Shown here: positions 50,801 to 58,847 of the stretch, piece by piece | Numbering within the stretch: the stretch's first letter is position 1 | How the letters are laid out: each line of letters begins with the position of its first letter | Assembly: GCA_963281255.1 (NCBI GenBank) | Contig: OY725499.1 | Location: 2,747,148-2,811,147 of the forward strand | Source of the DNA: Aphrocallistes beatrix | Taxonomy: Eukaryota; Porifera; Hexactinellida; Sceptrulophora; Aphrocallistidae | Length of the DNA stretch: 64,000 nt | Direction: 5' to 3' | Program-made: the position numbers and the translations under genes | Notes under the pieces: generated by a model | Told to the model about the DNA's origin: nothing | What the model saw: only the letters and a program-made list of their open reading frames with translations | Database searches by the model: none

Positions 50801-52649
50801 GTTGGTATCGTCGTGGAGGTGACAAGATGTTCAGATTTAATACACAACATAGAAAGGTGTGCCTCGATTGGGCGACTCGGGTTAGAGTGAAAGATTTCAA
50901 TATCAAAAGTTCTACCACATTCAAGAGAGTTCTGAAGAAGGTCCCCAAGGAAGTAGTTGTGACCACTATGCCTGCCAGGTAATTATTCTCTTATGTTTAT
51001 GACTCTGGTGATGGAGTCTATTTCCATGTTCTAAATCCGGGTGTTAACGAGCCAGATCTATGAATACAAGTAAATAAATGAACTTGCACTCAAACTATTT
51101 ATGAATGGCGGAACTTTCGTCTCAGGAAATTTCGTATCGGAAATTTGCTCTCGGAAATTTGGTCTCTTGGAAATCTCGTATCCGGAATTTTCGTACCTGG
51201 AATTTACGTATCAAAAATTTTCTTTTTAAGTAATTAAAAATGATAATCTTCACGGTCATCTTATATTTCTTAAGATAACAATCATATAGGCGTATGAAAG
51301 GGTGCAAGGAGAACTCGCTCGCACGAATAATGTTGTCGAGGGTTGGTACAATGCGTTCCAAACCAGCATAGCTTGTTCTCATCCAACAATCTCTTAATTA
51401 ATTAATGTATTAAAGAGAGAGCAGTCTATTCAGGAAGCAACATTAGTGAAGTGGGAGGCTAGCCAGAGGAAATTAGCTAGTAAAAAATCAATGGAACGTA
51501 ATGAACGTATCCGAGCATTAGTTTCAGACTACGCAAATCGGGATACTATTACCTATCTTAAGGGAATAGGACATAACTTTGACTTTTAATATATCTTCAT
51601 CTATATTATTTAATATATTTTCATCTATACTTTACTTTTAATTATACTATTCACTTATTAAACACATATTTGTACTAATTAAAACTTGCAATAAACGAGA
51701 GAAATTAAATGCAGCCTGAGCATGTGAAATAATACAGAAGAGATCCGGCTGCCTTTAGTTAACTATGTAAGGTGTGATTTGGTTAATTAATATTTCGTAG
51801 CTTTTAACTTGTCTGTTGTCTAGGTTGACGCAGGAGGGTTGCGATCTTTACAATCGTTATAATCTGAGCAAACACGATAAACCCGCTATACTGTCCGCTG
51901 CCTATGCCGAGCACGCAGTGGACTCCCCCCTTAAGATAGAATCTAGGGACGGGGTCAACTACGGCACATACCATCAGGAGTATCGCCTTAACGGGGAGTT
52001 GATAGCAATAGGGGTGATTGATGTGATTTTGGAAGGCGTGGTGAGTATTTACTTTTATTACGACATGTCTAAAGAGGTTGCAAAGATGTCACTGGGTGTG
52101 TATTCCTCTCTCAAAGAAATCGAATTCGTACAGAATCTGAATAAAATGAATCCTAACATCAAGTACTACTACTTGCAAGGCTGGAATGGTCCGAACCTTA
52201 AATTAGCGTACAAGGCCAACTACAAGCCAATCGAGTTCTGCTCTCCCTGCTTCAGTCCCTACTGGACTGACAGCATAGATATCCCTTTCATTCAGAACGG
52301 ATTTGTTCCTGCTCTGCCAGAGGGCAAGATTCCAACCGAACTGATTACAGTCAGCTCCACCGATCCTAGCATCCTCAAAGACACAGAGTATGTCTACCGT
52401 TCTCTCGCTATAGACAGGAACTATATGAGAGAGGTGCATCAGGTAACGATAGAGGGTTCCAAGGTGAAGGTTTTCCTTAATGGAGAGATCATGACATGTG
52501 AAGAACTGTTAGAGCGTTTTAAGATATATTCAGAGACTAAACAGTACATCTACGAGTCCCTGGAAGAACTCGCACTCGCTCTGGGACCCTCGCTCTGTCA
52601 CAAGCTGTTAGTAGTCTTCAAGTTCTCTGAAGAAGTGCCATGCACTTAA
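35842..52649 (+). CDS. ARM/HEAT-like + arginyltransferase (ATE1) fusion, copy 2
   Basis: Eight exons: 35842-35915, 37463-37820, 37882-38922, 46291-46443, 46950-47178, 49970-50357, 50478-50978, 51824-52649. All phases agree and the sum is again 3570 nt, 1189 residues; exon 1 is one codon longer and exon 5 one codon shorter than in copy 1. All frames are open and all splice sites are GT-AG, so both copies look functional. ATE1 motifs are the same as in copy 1 (CSNC, GTYHQEYRL, LGVYSSLKEIEF, YKANYKP). Same strand and order as copy 1, 2.4 kb downstream: a tandem duplication. Its introns are shorter overall and hold only transposons. Whether the two differ in expression or target choice cannot be read from the sequence. 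Confidence 0.85.
36116..36662. mobile_element. MITE with 38-bp perfect TIRs
   Basis: Ends AAAGGCCCCCATACACGATG and its exact complement, continuing through GCAACTTTGTTGCATGCAA. The interior is filled with further GTTGCATGCAAC palindromes. Superfamily uncertain; non-coding; in intron 1 of copy 2. Confidence 0.85.
36802..37098. mobile_element. pogo-type MITE, TA duplication
   Basis: CAGTACACCCTCGCTA at the left and its complement TAGCGAGGGTGTACTG at the right, with TA at 36800-36801 and 37099-37100. The target is the foldback-family sequence GAATGTATTACCAGCATA, seen uninterrupted at 48490. Confidence 0.85.
37463..38922 (+). CDS. Fusion gene copy 2, exons 2-3 (helical region)
   Basis: Exon 2 (37463-37820) and exon 3 (37882-38922), lengths 358 and 1041 nt as in copy 1. 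Only about seven base differences from copy 1, four of which change a residue (I/F, T/S, V/I, V/M). The 61-bp intron between them is identical. Identity falls away within a few bases upstream of the exon 2 acceptor and about 30-40 bp past the exon 3 donor. Confidence 0.9.
39020..39575. other. Intron 3 of copy 2: repeat fragments
   Basis: Contains a copy of the GCAGTTCCTAGTATAGGAGA repeat (39040-39200) and a possible hAT-type MITE at about 39403-39547, opening CAGGGCCGTAGCCACGGG and closing near CCTGGGCCTACGG. No coding sequence. Confidence 0.45.
41324..41760 (+). pseudogene. THAP-domain transposase remnant
   Basis: Starts with a CPGCKSNYGSQ stretch; after a likely intron the frame gives VCVHHFKPDDIEI, like the CSEHFKPEDF of THAP zinc fingers. 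Further on, in another frame, LPIYVTKRLSLDHKERLLME follows the position of the usual FPN motif. Stops and frameshifts interrupt it, and no RNase-H-like catalytic region was recognised. The coding trace breaks at the MITE inserted at 41784. This is what identifies the host as P-like. Confidence 0.6.
41784..42171. mobile_element. MITE, second copy of GGGCCTTATTCACTAAG family
   Basis: Inverse orientation of 33841-34230, with nearly the same interior. Inserted in the P-like element's coding remnant. Confidence 0.85.
42418..42547. mobile_element. Short MITE with C/G homopolymer runs
   Basis: Ends CAGGGTTTCTTTCA and TGAAAGAAACCCTG, flanked by ATGAG on both sides (42413-42417, 42548-42552). Contains runs of G and C of 7-9 bases. 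A 5-bp duplication is unusual for hAT. Confidence 0.7.
42898..43091. mobile_element. hAT-type MITE (CAGTAGTTCTGAACC)
   Basis: Ends CAGTAGTTCTGAACC and GGTTCAGAACCGCTG; internal TATACCCC/TACCCC is typical of Charlie-like hAT ends. Flanks CTCTACAG and CTTGACAG agree at six of eight positions. Confidence 0.65.
43098..43365. mobile_element. MITE with CAGGGTGTTTCAAA ends
   Basis: CAGGGTGTTTCAAAAGTCTT at the left and, inverted, AAGACATTTGAAACACCCTG at the right. It begins 7 bp after the preceding hAT MITE. Tc1/mariner-like in style. Confidence 0.65.
44090..45360. repeat. Foldback relics with a subterminal-repeat segment
   Basis: 44090-44290 and 44440-44720 are inverted arms of the foldback family (GATTAGTCATAAT, GTATTACCAGC). 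45090-45360 is another arm. Between them, 44725-44850 repeats TGTCATTTGTCCGAAT or TGTCACTTGTCCGAAT four times with varying spacers. No gene. Confidence 0.6.
45361..46290. other. Intron 3 end of copy 2, no gene
   Basis: A patch with CCGCGAACGGCG occurs twice in opposite context at 45658-45672 and 45778-45792, perhaps eroded inverted ends. The last 40 bp before exon 4 are pyrimidine-poor but end TTTTGTAG. Confidence 0.35.
46291..47178 (+). CDS. Fusion gene copy 2, exons 4-5
   Basis: Exon 4 (46291-46443, 153 nt as in copy 1) and exon 5 (46950-47178, one codon shorter). Exon 5 reads LHKKLGSCFWDLSSNKTAAI where copy 1 reads LHEILGFCFLNLTCDKPASN. Much more diverged than exons 2-3 or 7-8, but with phase and splice sites intact. 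Intron 4 is also alignable between copies at its donor side and near its middle (GATATCAGATAATGATG). Confidence 0.8.
47313..47350. mobile_element. Fragment of the CAGAGTTGCACGCGGG hAT MITE
   Basis: Opens CCAGAGTTGCACGCGGGCC as at 15970 and then breaks off. Nearby 47270-47285 (CAGAGGCGTAGCCAG) looks like the end of another hAT-type MITE. Confidence 0.5.
47395..48440. mobile_element. TIR element with arrays of subterminal repeats
   Basis: Ends GAGGCGCATGCGTTAGTCCT and, inverted, AGGACTAACGCATGCGCC. Inside each end a pair of short motifs alternates: TGAGATTTTGAGGCAC and GTAATATTTTGAGGCA. The inverted arms extend to about 170 bp. No ORF of note. A further pair of the right-end motifs follows at 48310-48430. 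In intron 5 of copy 2. Confidence 0.7.
48446..49285. repeat. Foldback element, arms about 400 bp
   Basis: Left half from GATTAACCTAAAATCGTTAA to the centre near 48870-48900; the right half is its reverse complement back to ACGATTTTAGGCTAATC. Same inner motif (GTTGCTATGGTAAAGCATTT) on both arms. Confidence 0.85.
49315..49470. repeat. 32-bp tandem repeat (GTCACTTGTTAGAATCG)
   Basis: Four to five units of GTCACTTGTTAGAATCG plus TTTTTCTAGACTACT. An inverted relation CGTCGCTGATATTT / AAATATCAGCGACG brackets 49487-49762, and one more unit follows at 49795-49830, so this may be one end of a TIR element. Confidence 0.8.
49970..52649 (+). CDS. Fusion gene copy 2, exons 6-8 (end of helical region and ATE1)
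   Basis: Exon 6 (49970-50357), exon 7 (50478-50978), exon 8 (51824-52649), lengths equal to copy 1. The first half of exon 6 is diverged (HDIFREI, VRILNGNPSL), the second half identical in protein (from RERFFSKQLFEIV on). Exons 7-8 differ by a few percent, with changes in surface-type positions (ES/EG, NLLND/SILKD, QI/EI). The Cys pattern CSNC plus single VC is shared with copy 1. Intron 7 holds a MULE remnant in place of copy 1's hairpin and Helitron-like fragment. Confidence 0.9.
51290..51591 (+). pseudogene. MULE transposase C-terminal remnant (FLYWCH type)
   Basis: ARTNNVVEGWYNAFQTSI followed by ACSHPTI, then after a break REQSIQEATLVKWEASQRKL and a tail RALVSDYANRDTITYLKGIG ending HNFDF. 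This is the end of animal MULE transposases, downstream of the catalytic Glu region. Two pieces in shifted frames; nothing of the N-terminus. Confidence 0.65.
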
Positions 52650-52780
52650 CAGTTCAAGTATCTTCATTGAAAAGTATTTGCAGATATTTGATTATATAAA
52701 TTTTTTATTCTTGATTAGTGAGGCTATTGTTGTACCATATGTATATTTCTAGAAAAGATACTATGCATGCAATAGTAGTA

Positions 52781-52954
52781 CAGTGGAATTTGCTTATTAT
52801 CAACTCCCTATTAGCATTAATATTGTTCTATCAGCAACCAATCTTCAGGTCCCAGGCGAAGAATTTGTGTTAATTCTGTTCCCTTATTAGCAACTTCGCG
52901 TATTAACAACCATTTATGAGCAAAGCTCGAGTTGCTAATAAGCAAATTCCACTG
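52781..52954. mobile_element. pogo-type MITE with paralogous empty site
   Basis: CAGTGGAATTTGCTTATTA and its complement, TA at both sides. Copy 1's flank near 33567 (GTAGTATTATTAAA) is the uninterrupted version, so insertion followed the gene duplication. Confidence 0.85.
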
Positions 52955-53427
52955 TACTATGGAATTTTATAACCACTCATCCGTTGCTATCCTTACTATT
53001 AAAACTCGATTAATGTGTATGTGTGTATATATGTATATGCTACGGAACATGTTGACATTTGGAAGATGTTAACATCTACCATGGTAGATGTTAACATCTA
53101 CCGCGGTAGATGTTAACATTTTATTTTCAATTTGTTTAATGTATTTTAGACGGCTTCCGAAATAGTTTCAATTTCATTTTTTTACCTGGTGTTTAATTAA
53201 AACTTTCATCGTAACTACCTCACACTTTTATAGGTTCCGAAAACCGCACCCCCACGCAAATGCCATATTAATTAATCCAAGTCCTCTTCAGTTAATTATA
53301 AAAGCTAATTAGGGTACTAATCTATACTTTATTATTACAGTTGTGACATACAGTAGTATATATGTATGTATGCTAAGACAGATCATGTAACGATGATCCA
53401 AGAATACTAAGGAATGTTATCAATTAA

Positions 53428-55815
53428 TTAAACGACTAAGATAAATGCGATAAAATTAATTTTAGCGATTTCGGGAAATTTAGATGGTTCTTCAACTTGA
53501 ATCTTAGGACTTCTGATTCCATCATATGAGACCAGCTTTTCATTTATAAAGGTTTGGAGTGTGAAGTGGTTTCCATAGATGAGTGAATGACCAATATGCT
53601 TGAAAGTCAATATTGTATCTTCATGCTCCAAGGTAATGTATGGATCAATATCATTCACTTCCACTCGCAGGTGTCCTGCGTCTATGAATAACAATGGCGA
53701 AAGTTGAGGAAACATACTTCCCATTTTTTGAAAGTTTTCATTTTTACATTGACATATCTTGCACTTTTTAGGGATTAGTTTAGAGTCAATAGTGTGTTGA
53801 AAACTTGTGAGAAAATTTTTGAAATAGTTGATGCGTTCCTTCATTGTAAACACCCCTGAACAGTGTGAACACTTATATGTACGTTCATATTTTTGGACGA
53901 TTAGTCCAGCATTAACGAAAATCTGAACAATTCTATATTCGGATCCAAAGAAATCGAATGTGCCAGTCTCAAACTTGACTTGTAATTTTCTCGCTAGCCA
54001 GAAACGTAGCGAATCGAATTTCAATTTACGAATATCGGATATAATTTTCCTCAGGTCATCTTGGATCGTTATTTCAAGCCAGGTCAGTATTCTTTGTAAT
54101 TCGTGAAGTTTGAGACTAATTAGAGTTATGAAATTATCAACATTACATGTGTTACACAAGTTGATGCCTTTGTAACAACCTCCCCAGCTTGCGCAATACT
54201 GCTCAATCTCAGCGAATGGAATGCTTAATCTCCCAGTATCCATTATCAAAGGTTCACTATCAGAACTATCGGTATCTAATATGTTGTCATTAAATATTTC
54301 ATCTTTTTTTACAAGTCCATTGATGAAATCTTCATTACCTGAAATATCAACAATTTCCTTGCTATCTTTACGTTGTATTTTTACTGAATTCATTGTACAA
54401 GTAGAACTCTCAATTTTATATTTACACTCTTCGTGTTGCTCACTAGGAGATCCTGGTGGTGAGATTGCATTATTACATTTACCTCTTATTTTGGAATGGC
54501 AGTTGCTGGAACATGTGACACCAGATCTTCTACATGAACAGTAATTTGTATTACATTTTCCCCTACACTGACAAGAAGTTCTTTTACCTAAGGTAACTGA
54601 TCTGGCAATGGTGTGCATTGTGCTTTCAGTTTTAGGAATATCACTAACTTGAAGAAATGTAGAACCATTCCAAAGTTCAAATTCGCCTCTGGTATATTTT
54701 CGATTCAGGACACCTTCTTTTGTTCCAATTGTGTAATAGATTCCACTTATATCAGTGATAACACCTAATAAGTGTTTATCTCCAAGTTTTTCCCTATCAA
54801 CCTTGGGAATTGAGACCCTGACATTATCGCCAATGGTAACTGCTGGTAAATACTTTGCAGTATCAGAAAGCATCTTTTCTGCTTGCCTCTTTTGGCCCCT
54901 TTGAGCAAGTGTGCATATTTTGCTTTGGTTCAGTATTTTAGCGCAATATGGACTTACGCAAAAATGGTGTAATGTTACCAAATCTTGACTAAAACAATAC
55001 TTATGCCCAACGTTTGAACATGAAAAACAAGTCACGAATTCGCTTCCTACTGAAAAATTGCATATTGAACAAGACATACCTTCAGATATTTGATCCATTG
55101 TAGCTCCCAATGTTGTAAGATCAAAATTCATCGTTACATCATAATGGTCCGAGCCATTATTACTATCGATATTTTCAGAAAGAGATACTGATTCCATTTG
55201 GGAGGTATTTGGGATAAAAGGTGAACCAACATCCTCTACGCTGTATGTAATGTCTTCGTTATCGCTTAATAGTTCAGTTTCAAAACTTGGGAACTTTGAA
55301 CTAAGATCTTCAACTGTATTGATTGAATGGTGAAGTGTAGAAGGAATATCAAAATCTCGAAGTCCTCGAGGTGGATCTCTACCATATAGAACCTTATATG
55401 GGCTGGTACTCAGAATCGTATGTAGTGTTGTGTTTTTCATATATGCTACTCTGTCCAATTCCTTAGCCCAATGAGAATGGCCTTCTTTTTCCAACAAACT
55501 TTGAAGAATATTCTCAACACGACCATTTGCATTCTCAACAGAGCCTTGGGATTGTGGCTTTCTAGGTTTTCCATGTATTATTTTGGTTGATGGCCACAAT
55601 GCATTTAGAGTTTCCAATAGAAGCCTATTATCAAACTCCTTGCCATTGTCACTCTGGAGTATGTTCGGTGCACCAAGTGAATAGAAGATTGTGACAAGAT
55701 TGCTGGCAACTTCTTCCGCACATTTTTGTTTTAATGGTTTTAATACTACCCACTTAGTGAAGTGATCCTGGTAATTTAAAATCCACTTAAATCCGATATC
55801 TGGCACAGTACGCAT
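53428..55815 (-). CDS. Ginger/KRBA2-like integrase with zinc motifs and USP-like C-terminus
   Basis: 795-residue frame. An rve integrase core comes first: QVDLID just upstream of the first Met, QSDNGKEF, and QSQGSVENANG give the D, D, E triad (37 residues between the last two). Then a PHD-like CSICN...CFSCSNVGHKYC region, a CRC/tesmin-like CQCRGKCNTNYCSC motif, and a C-terminal region with GINLCNTCNVDNF, two CxxC pairs (CSHC, CKIC) and GNHFTLQTF...SYDG. The last set resembles the Cys box, zinc ribbon and His box of USP-type deubiquitinases. True function would be DNA transposition. The first catalytic Asp and the N-terminus lie in the adjoining frame (55826-56296), so this copy is probably dead or needs an intron. 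Confidence 0.7.
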   Translation of the reverse strand: MRTVPDIGFKWILNYQDHFTKWVVLKPLKQKCAEEVASNLVTIFYSLGAPNILQSDNGKEFDNRLLLETLNALWPSTKIIHGKPRKPQSQGSVENANGRVENILQSLLEKEGHSHWAKELDRVAYMKNTTLHTILSTSPYKVLYGRDPPRGLRDFDIPSTLHHSINTVEDLSSKFPSFETELLSDNEDITYSVEDVGSPFIPNTSQMESVSLSENIDSNNGSDHYDVTMNFDLTTLGATMDQISEGMSCSICNFSVGSEFVTCFSCSNVGHKYCFSQDLVTLHHFCVSPYCAKILNQSKICTLAQRGQKRQAEKMLSDTAKYLPAVTIGDNVRVSIPKVDREKLGDKHLLGVITDISGIYYTIGTKEGVLNRKYTRGEFELWNGSTFLQVSDIPKTESTMHTIARSVTLGKRTSCQCRGKCNTNYCSCRRSGVTCSSNCHSKIRGKCNNAISPPGSPSEQHEECKYKIESSTCTMNSVKIQRKDSKEIVDISGNEDFINGLVKKDEIFNDNILDTDSSDSEPLIMDTGRLSIPFAEIEQYCASWGGCYKGINLCNTCNVDNFITLISLKLHELQRILTWLEITIQDDLRKIISDIRKLKFDSLRFWLARKLQVKFETGTFDFFGSEYRIVQIFVNAGLIVQKYERTYKCSHCSGVFTMKERINYFKNFLTSFQHTIDSKLIPKKCKICQCKNENFQKMGSMFPQLSPLLFIDAGHLRVEVNDIDPYITLEHEDTILTFKHIGHSLIYGNHFTLQTFINEKLVSYDGIRSPKIQVEEPSKFPEIAKINFIAFILVV

Positions 55816-55825
55816 ATCGATAAGA

Positions 55826-56296
55826 TCAACCTGTCCCGTGAGCCAAAGCTTGTAGACAGAATTGATTTGTTACTAAAGATTTCTGACTCTTTTTGGAAAT
55901 TCTTGCTTGATGGCTCGGGCTGTGCTCTAAGAATAGCCTCACTAACCCAACACTGATATAGATACCTTGTTCCCTTAAATTATGGTGAATTGCTTTCCAT
56001 CCTGCAAATCCTGTCTGTTCCCACGACCAATAAAGTTTATCGTACAGGTCTTCGAACGAAACAACTTGGAAGGACTTATCTTTATTGTAAGGATCTATAT
56101 AGCGCAATTCCTTTACTTCCAAGACCTTAAGAACGCGAAAATGCTGAAGGGATCGATCAGCTCGGGGATACGTCCCGCTTGGATCGCAGAGTTGCTCGAT
56201 TATCCCTTCTATCTCTTTATTATTCCAGATACGACACTTTGGCTCCTGTTTTTTAGCCAGTACTTCGTCTTCAAACTTTCGACGGTGGATGAACAA
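55826..56296 (-). pseudogene. N-terminal part of the Ginger/KRBA2-like integrase, frameshifted
   Basis: 156 residues preceding the integrase core, with RRKFEDEV at the start and a helical region containing AIHHNLREQGIYIS, typical of the domain before rve in KRBA2-like proteins. The frame stops just where the core begins; the downstream frame is shifted, with two stops (TAG TAA) before QINSVYKLW. A frameshift near 55845-55870 is the simplest reading; a missed short intron is possible. Confidence 0.65.
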
Positions 56297-56677
56297 AAGT
56301 ACGTGTAGGAAAATAAGATTTTTTATATGTACTTATAATTTATTTGGCTCTTATAAACAAACAGGAAAGATAGATCATCTATCTGCCCCATCTGTACCAG
56401 GACGAAAGCAGGCAAGAAAATAAGATCTATCATTATTTTAATAATTTTTTTAAATTTGATTCTCGATAGTTCGATTATTGCACCTGTTCCTCCCATCTGT
56501 ATCAGGTAGTAAAATGTAAACAGTTACAAAATCGACATGTTTATCATGTGAAAGTGAAAGCATTAGGGAAGCCGTCTAAAATACATTAAACAAATTGAAA
56601 ATAAAATGTTAACATCTTCCAAATGTCAACATGTTCCGTAGCATATATACGTATGTATATATGTATATATATATATA

Positions 56678-56990
56678 CTGCCCTACCAAAAGTATTCGTA
56701 CACCACAATAATTCCCATACAATTTGTATAAATCGTATCTATTTTTGGAGTCAATAGTAATAAATCAGTAACAGTTTGACTAAATTTGGCTTAAAATTCA
56801 TATTCTACACACTCGATTTACTCATTTTATAGTCTTTCAACTCAATTATTCTCCTTAACATAAATATTTGAATATTTACTTCATTGTGCCACATAACATA
56901 AATAAATGCCACTATATATGATGGCGTTGGTAGCACTAGGTGTCACAGGTCAAAAATATTTAACTTTTAAATAGAGTAATTGATTTGAAA

Positions 56991-57000
<10 letters not shown>
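56678..57000. mobile_element. Tc1-like MITE with flipped centre, 3-prime end lost
   Basis: Left end CTGCCCTACCAAAAGTATTC as at 83. The central 130 bp, between CTCAATTATTCT and AGAGTAATTGA, is in the opposite orientation relative to the copy at 83-559. The right TIR is replaced by a TA tract (56990-57026). Confidence 0.7.
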
Positions 57001-57026
<26 letters not shown>

Positions 57027-57030
<4 letters not shown>

Positions 57031-57213
57031 GACTCCGCTTAATAGGGCCACATCGGTCAGAGGACATTTTGCCCCGATTAAGCGGAGGACCCTATTAACC
57101 GAAAATATTTTGTATTAGCTTCTATGTGTGAGAGCTATTCCGGTCCTGCCAAAAGTGGCCCGATTAAGCGGCTGACCTGATTAAACAGTGGCCCTATTAA
57201 GCGGAGTCGACTG
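57027..57213. mobile_element. pogo-type MITE in a TA tract
   Basis: TIRs AGTCGACTCCGCTTAATA and complement ending GGAGTCGACTG; nearly identical interior to 61226-61396. Flanked by (TA)n on both sides. Confidence 0.8.
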
Positions 57214-57659
57214 TATATATATATATATATATATATATATGTAACGAATTGATTGAAGAAACTGCCAGGCACAAAAAGCTGATTTTTGGCATGTGGGAGT
57301 TTTTTGGCTATGGCTCCACTAAGTTCTGAGCTCAGACGAAAATGTCGACTCATCATGGAATTATGACGTCATTGTCACATTTTTAAAAGTTAAGCAATAC
57401 AGTTATTCGAGCATTAATCAGTCATTATAGGAGACAAGCGCGCTTCACTTGCTTGCGCTGCGCGGCTGGCGGACACTTTCAAGCAAGCGAAGCGCGCTTG
57501 TTACAACAATTCCTAAATTAATTAACTATGATACAATTGGGTTCAAGAATGTGGCAGTTTACTTTTAAGATTTAATTCAAGTAGAAAACTGAGGTTATAG
57601 CCATTGTTTTATGCTATTAAAATTTAAAGTCCCTTCATACATCAAATTTGTACATATTC

Positions 57660-58625
57660 ACGACTCTCAACCTGTGAGGTCACGAAAAAGAGATTAGGTT
57701 TTTATCCGATTGATTGTGCAATCATCTAATTATGCGGAGATAAGGACGTGATTTTTCAAATAACTTCCAACAATTCTCTAATATGTAGTAACACAGCAAT
57801 TTATACATAAGGCACTGCCGCGCTCTAAAAAACTTAGACCAGGGATGGTCTAGTATAGTCCGGGGATTTCATTACATGAACCAAAGTATTTATCTTAGGC
57901 ACGATAGACCTTCTAAATATATCCAGAGTCCCCGAATCCGTAAGCAAAATGTGCATTGCCATCATCATGCGTAATGAGCCTTTTTTTGAGGAAATTTAGG
58001 CAACTTTATCACTTGTTTATACAGTTATAATCCATCATTAATAATGTCTACTAATTATCACATTAAATCTTACTTTCGACCAGTTGTTTAGAAATATGTG
58101 GAGATTTTCATCGGAATGTTACGACAGTTATACAGTTATGGACTAATTTATGATTTTGGACATACAGTACATGGCAAATTGGTCCATAACTGATGACTGT
58201 CGTATTCAGGGAGATAAAGTGTATTGTTGGTGAATAGGAAGTCGCCTATTGCCTGCCTGATGGTGCCATTTATTGGCGTCTAACCGGCTAACCGCCGTCA
58301 ACCACGGTTAACGGTTAAGAAAATTTTGGATCGGTTAGCCGTTCTGCTTTATTTTCTAAATATTTAGACTAATTTCATTGTTTTTCGATGAAGATTCATG
58401 AATATTAGTTCTAAAATTTTGATATTACAATATTATTACAATTTTTCTAACCAAATAGTATATTTCGAGACCACTGAAGATTGTAAATTTTTCAATATCT
58501 GGTTAAATATTATTCGACAAATCCATAATTATACTAATTAATATTGAAATCGGTTAACCGGTTAACCGCCCTGGAGGAAACCAAAATAACCGACTCCGAA
58601 TATCGGTTAACCAACCCCAGCCCTG
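57660..58625. other. Repeat relics upstream of HIBADH
   Basis: 57830-58260 is a foldback-family relic (GAATAGGAAGTCGCCTATTG). 58265-58625 is a hAT-like segment closing AACCAACCCCAGCCCTG, with CGGTTAACCG repeated in both orientations. No coding sequence. Confidence 0.5.
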
Positions 58626-58847
58626 TTTCATGTAAAAACAGGCCACTCGTGAAATTATGTCAATAGAAGAGTGAAAAAAGTGGTATGTCCCGCCAAATAC
58701 GAGACAGTTGGCATGCATACATTAAGGAAAATTGGGCTCTATCTGTAGTAATTACTAATTTGTATTCTAATAGGAGCTGCACTCGTCGTCTTGCCTCGAT
58801 CCTTATTTAAATTCAGATAAATATTATTCCTAGCAATCTAATTTATT

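Larger units (their letters stand above)
53038..56643 (-). mobile_element. Ginger/KRBA2-like DNA transposon
   Basis: 3606 bp with TIRs of about 75 bp that begin TGCTACGGAACATGTTGACA and end with the complement (CA-3-prime), as expected for a retroviral-type integrase. TATA lies at both flanks, probably a 4-bp duplication. The left TIR carries an extra 44 bp made of two palindromes (ATCTACCATGGTAGAT and ATCTACCGCGGTAGAT). The transposase is on the minus strand. Confidence 0.8.
52990..57500 (+). mobile_element. Helitron-like element stuffed with later insertions
   Basis: Begins TCCTTACTATTAAAACTC after A (52989) and ends GAAGCGCGCTTG before T (57501). Copy 1 at about 33599 reads CGTTGCTATGACAACA with no insertion, which fixes the boundary between A and T. 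The real element is short: 52990-53037, 57241-57500 and TA tract; the rest is a Ginger-like element, a Tc1-like MITE and a pogo-type MITE inserted in the TA-rich part. Its 3-prime end has an extra inverted copy of the GC-rich motif (57437). Confidence 0.75.

Noticed and set aside
54221..54544. Plus-strand ORF inside the Ginger-like element
   Set aside because: Shadow of the integrase gene on the other strand.
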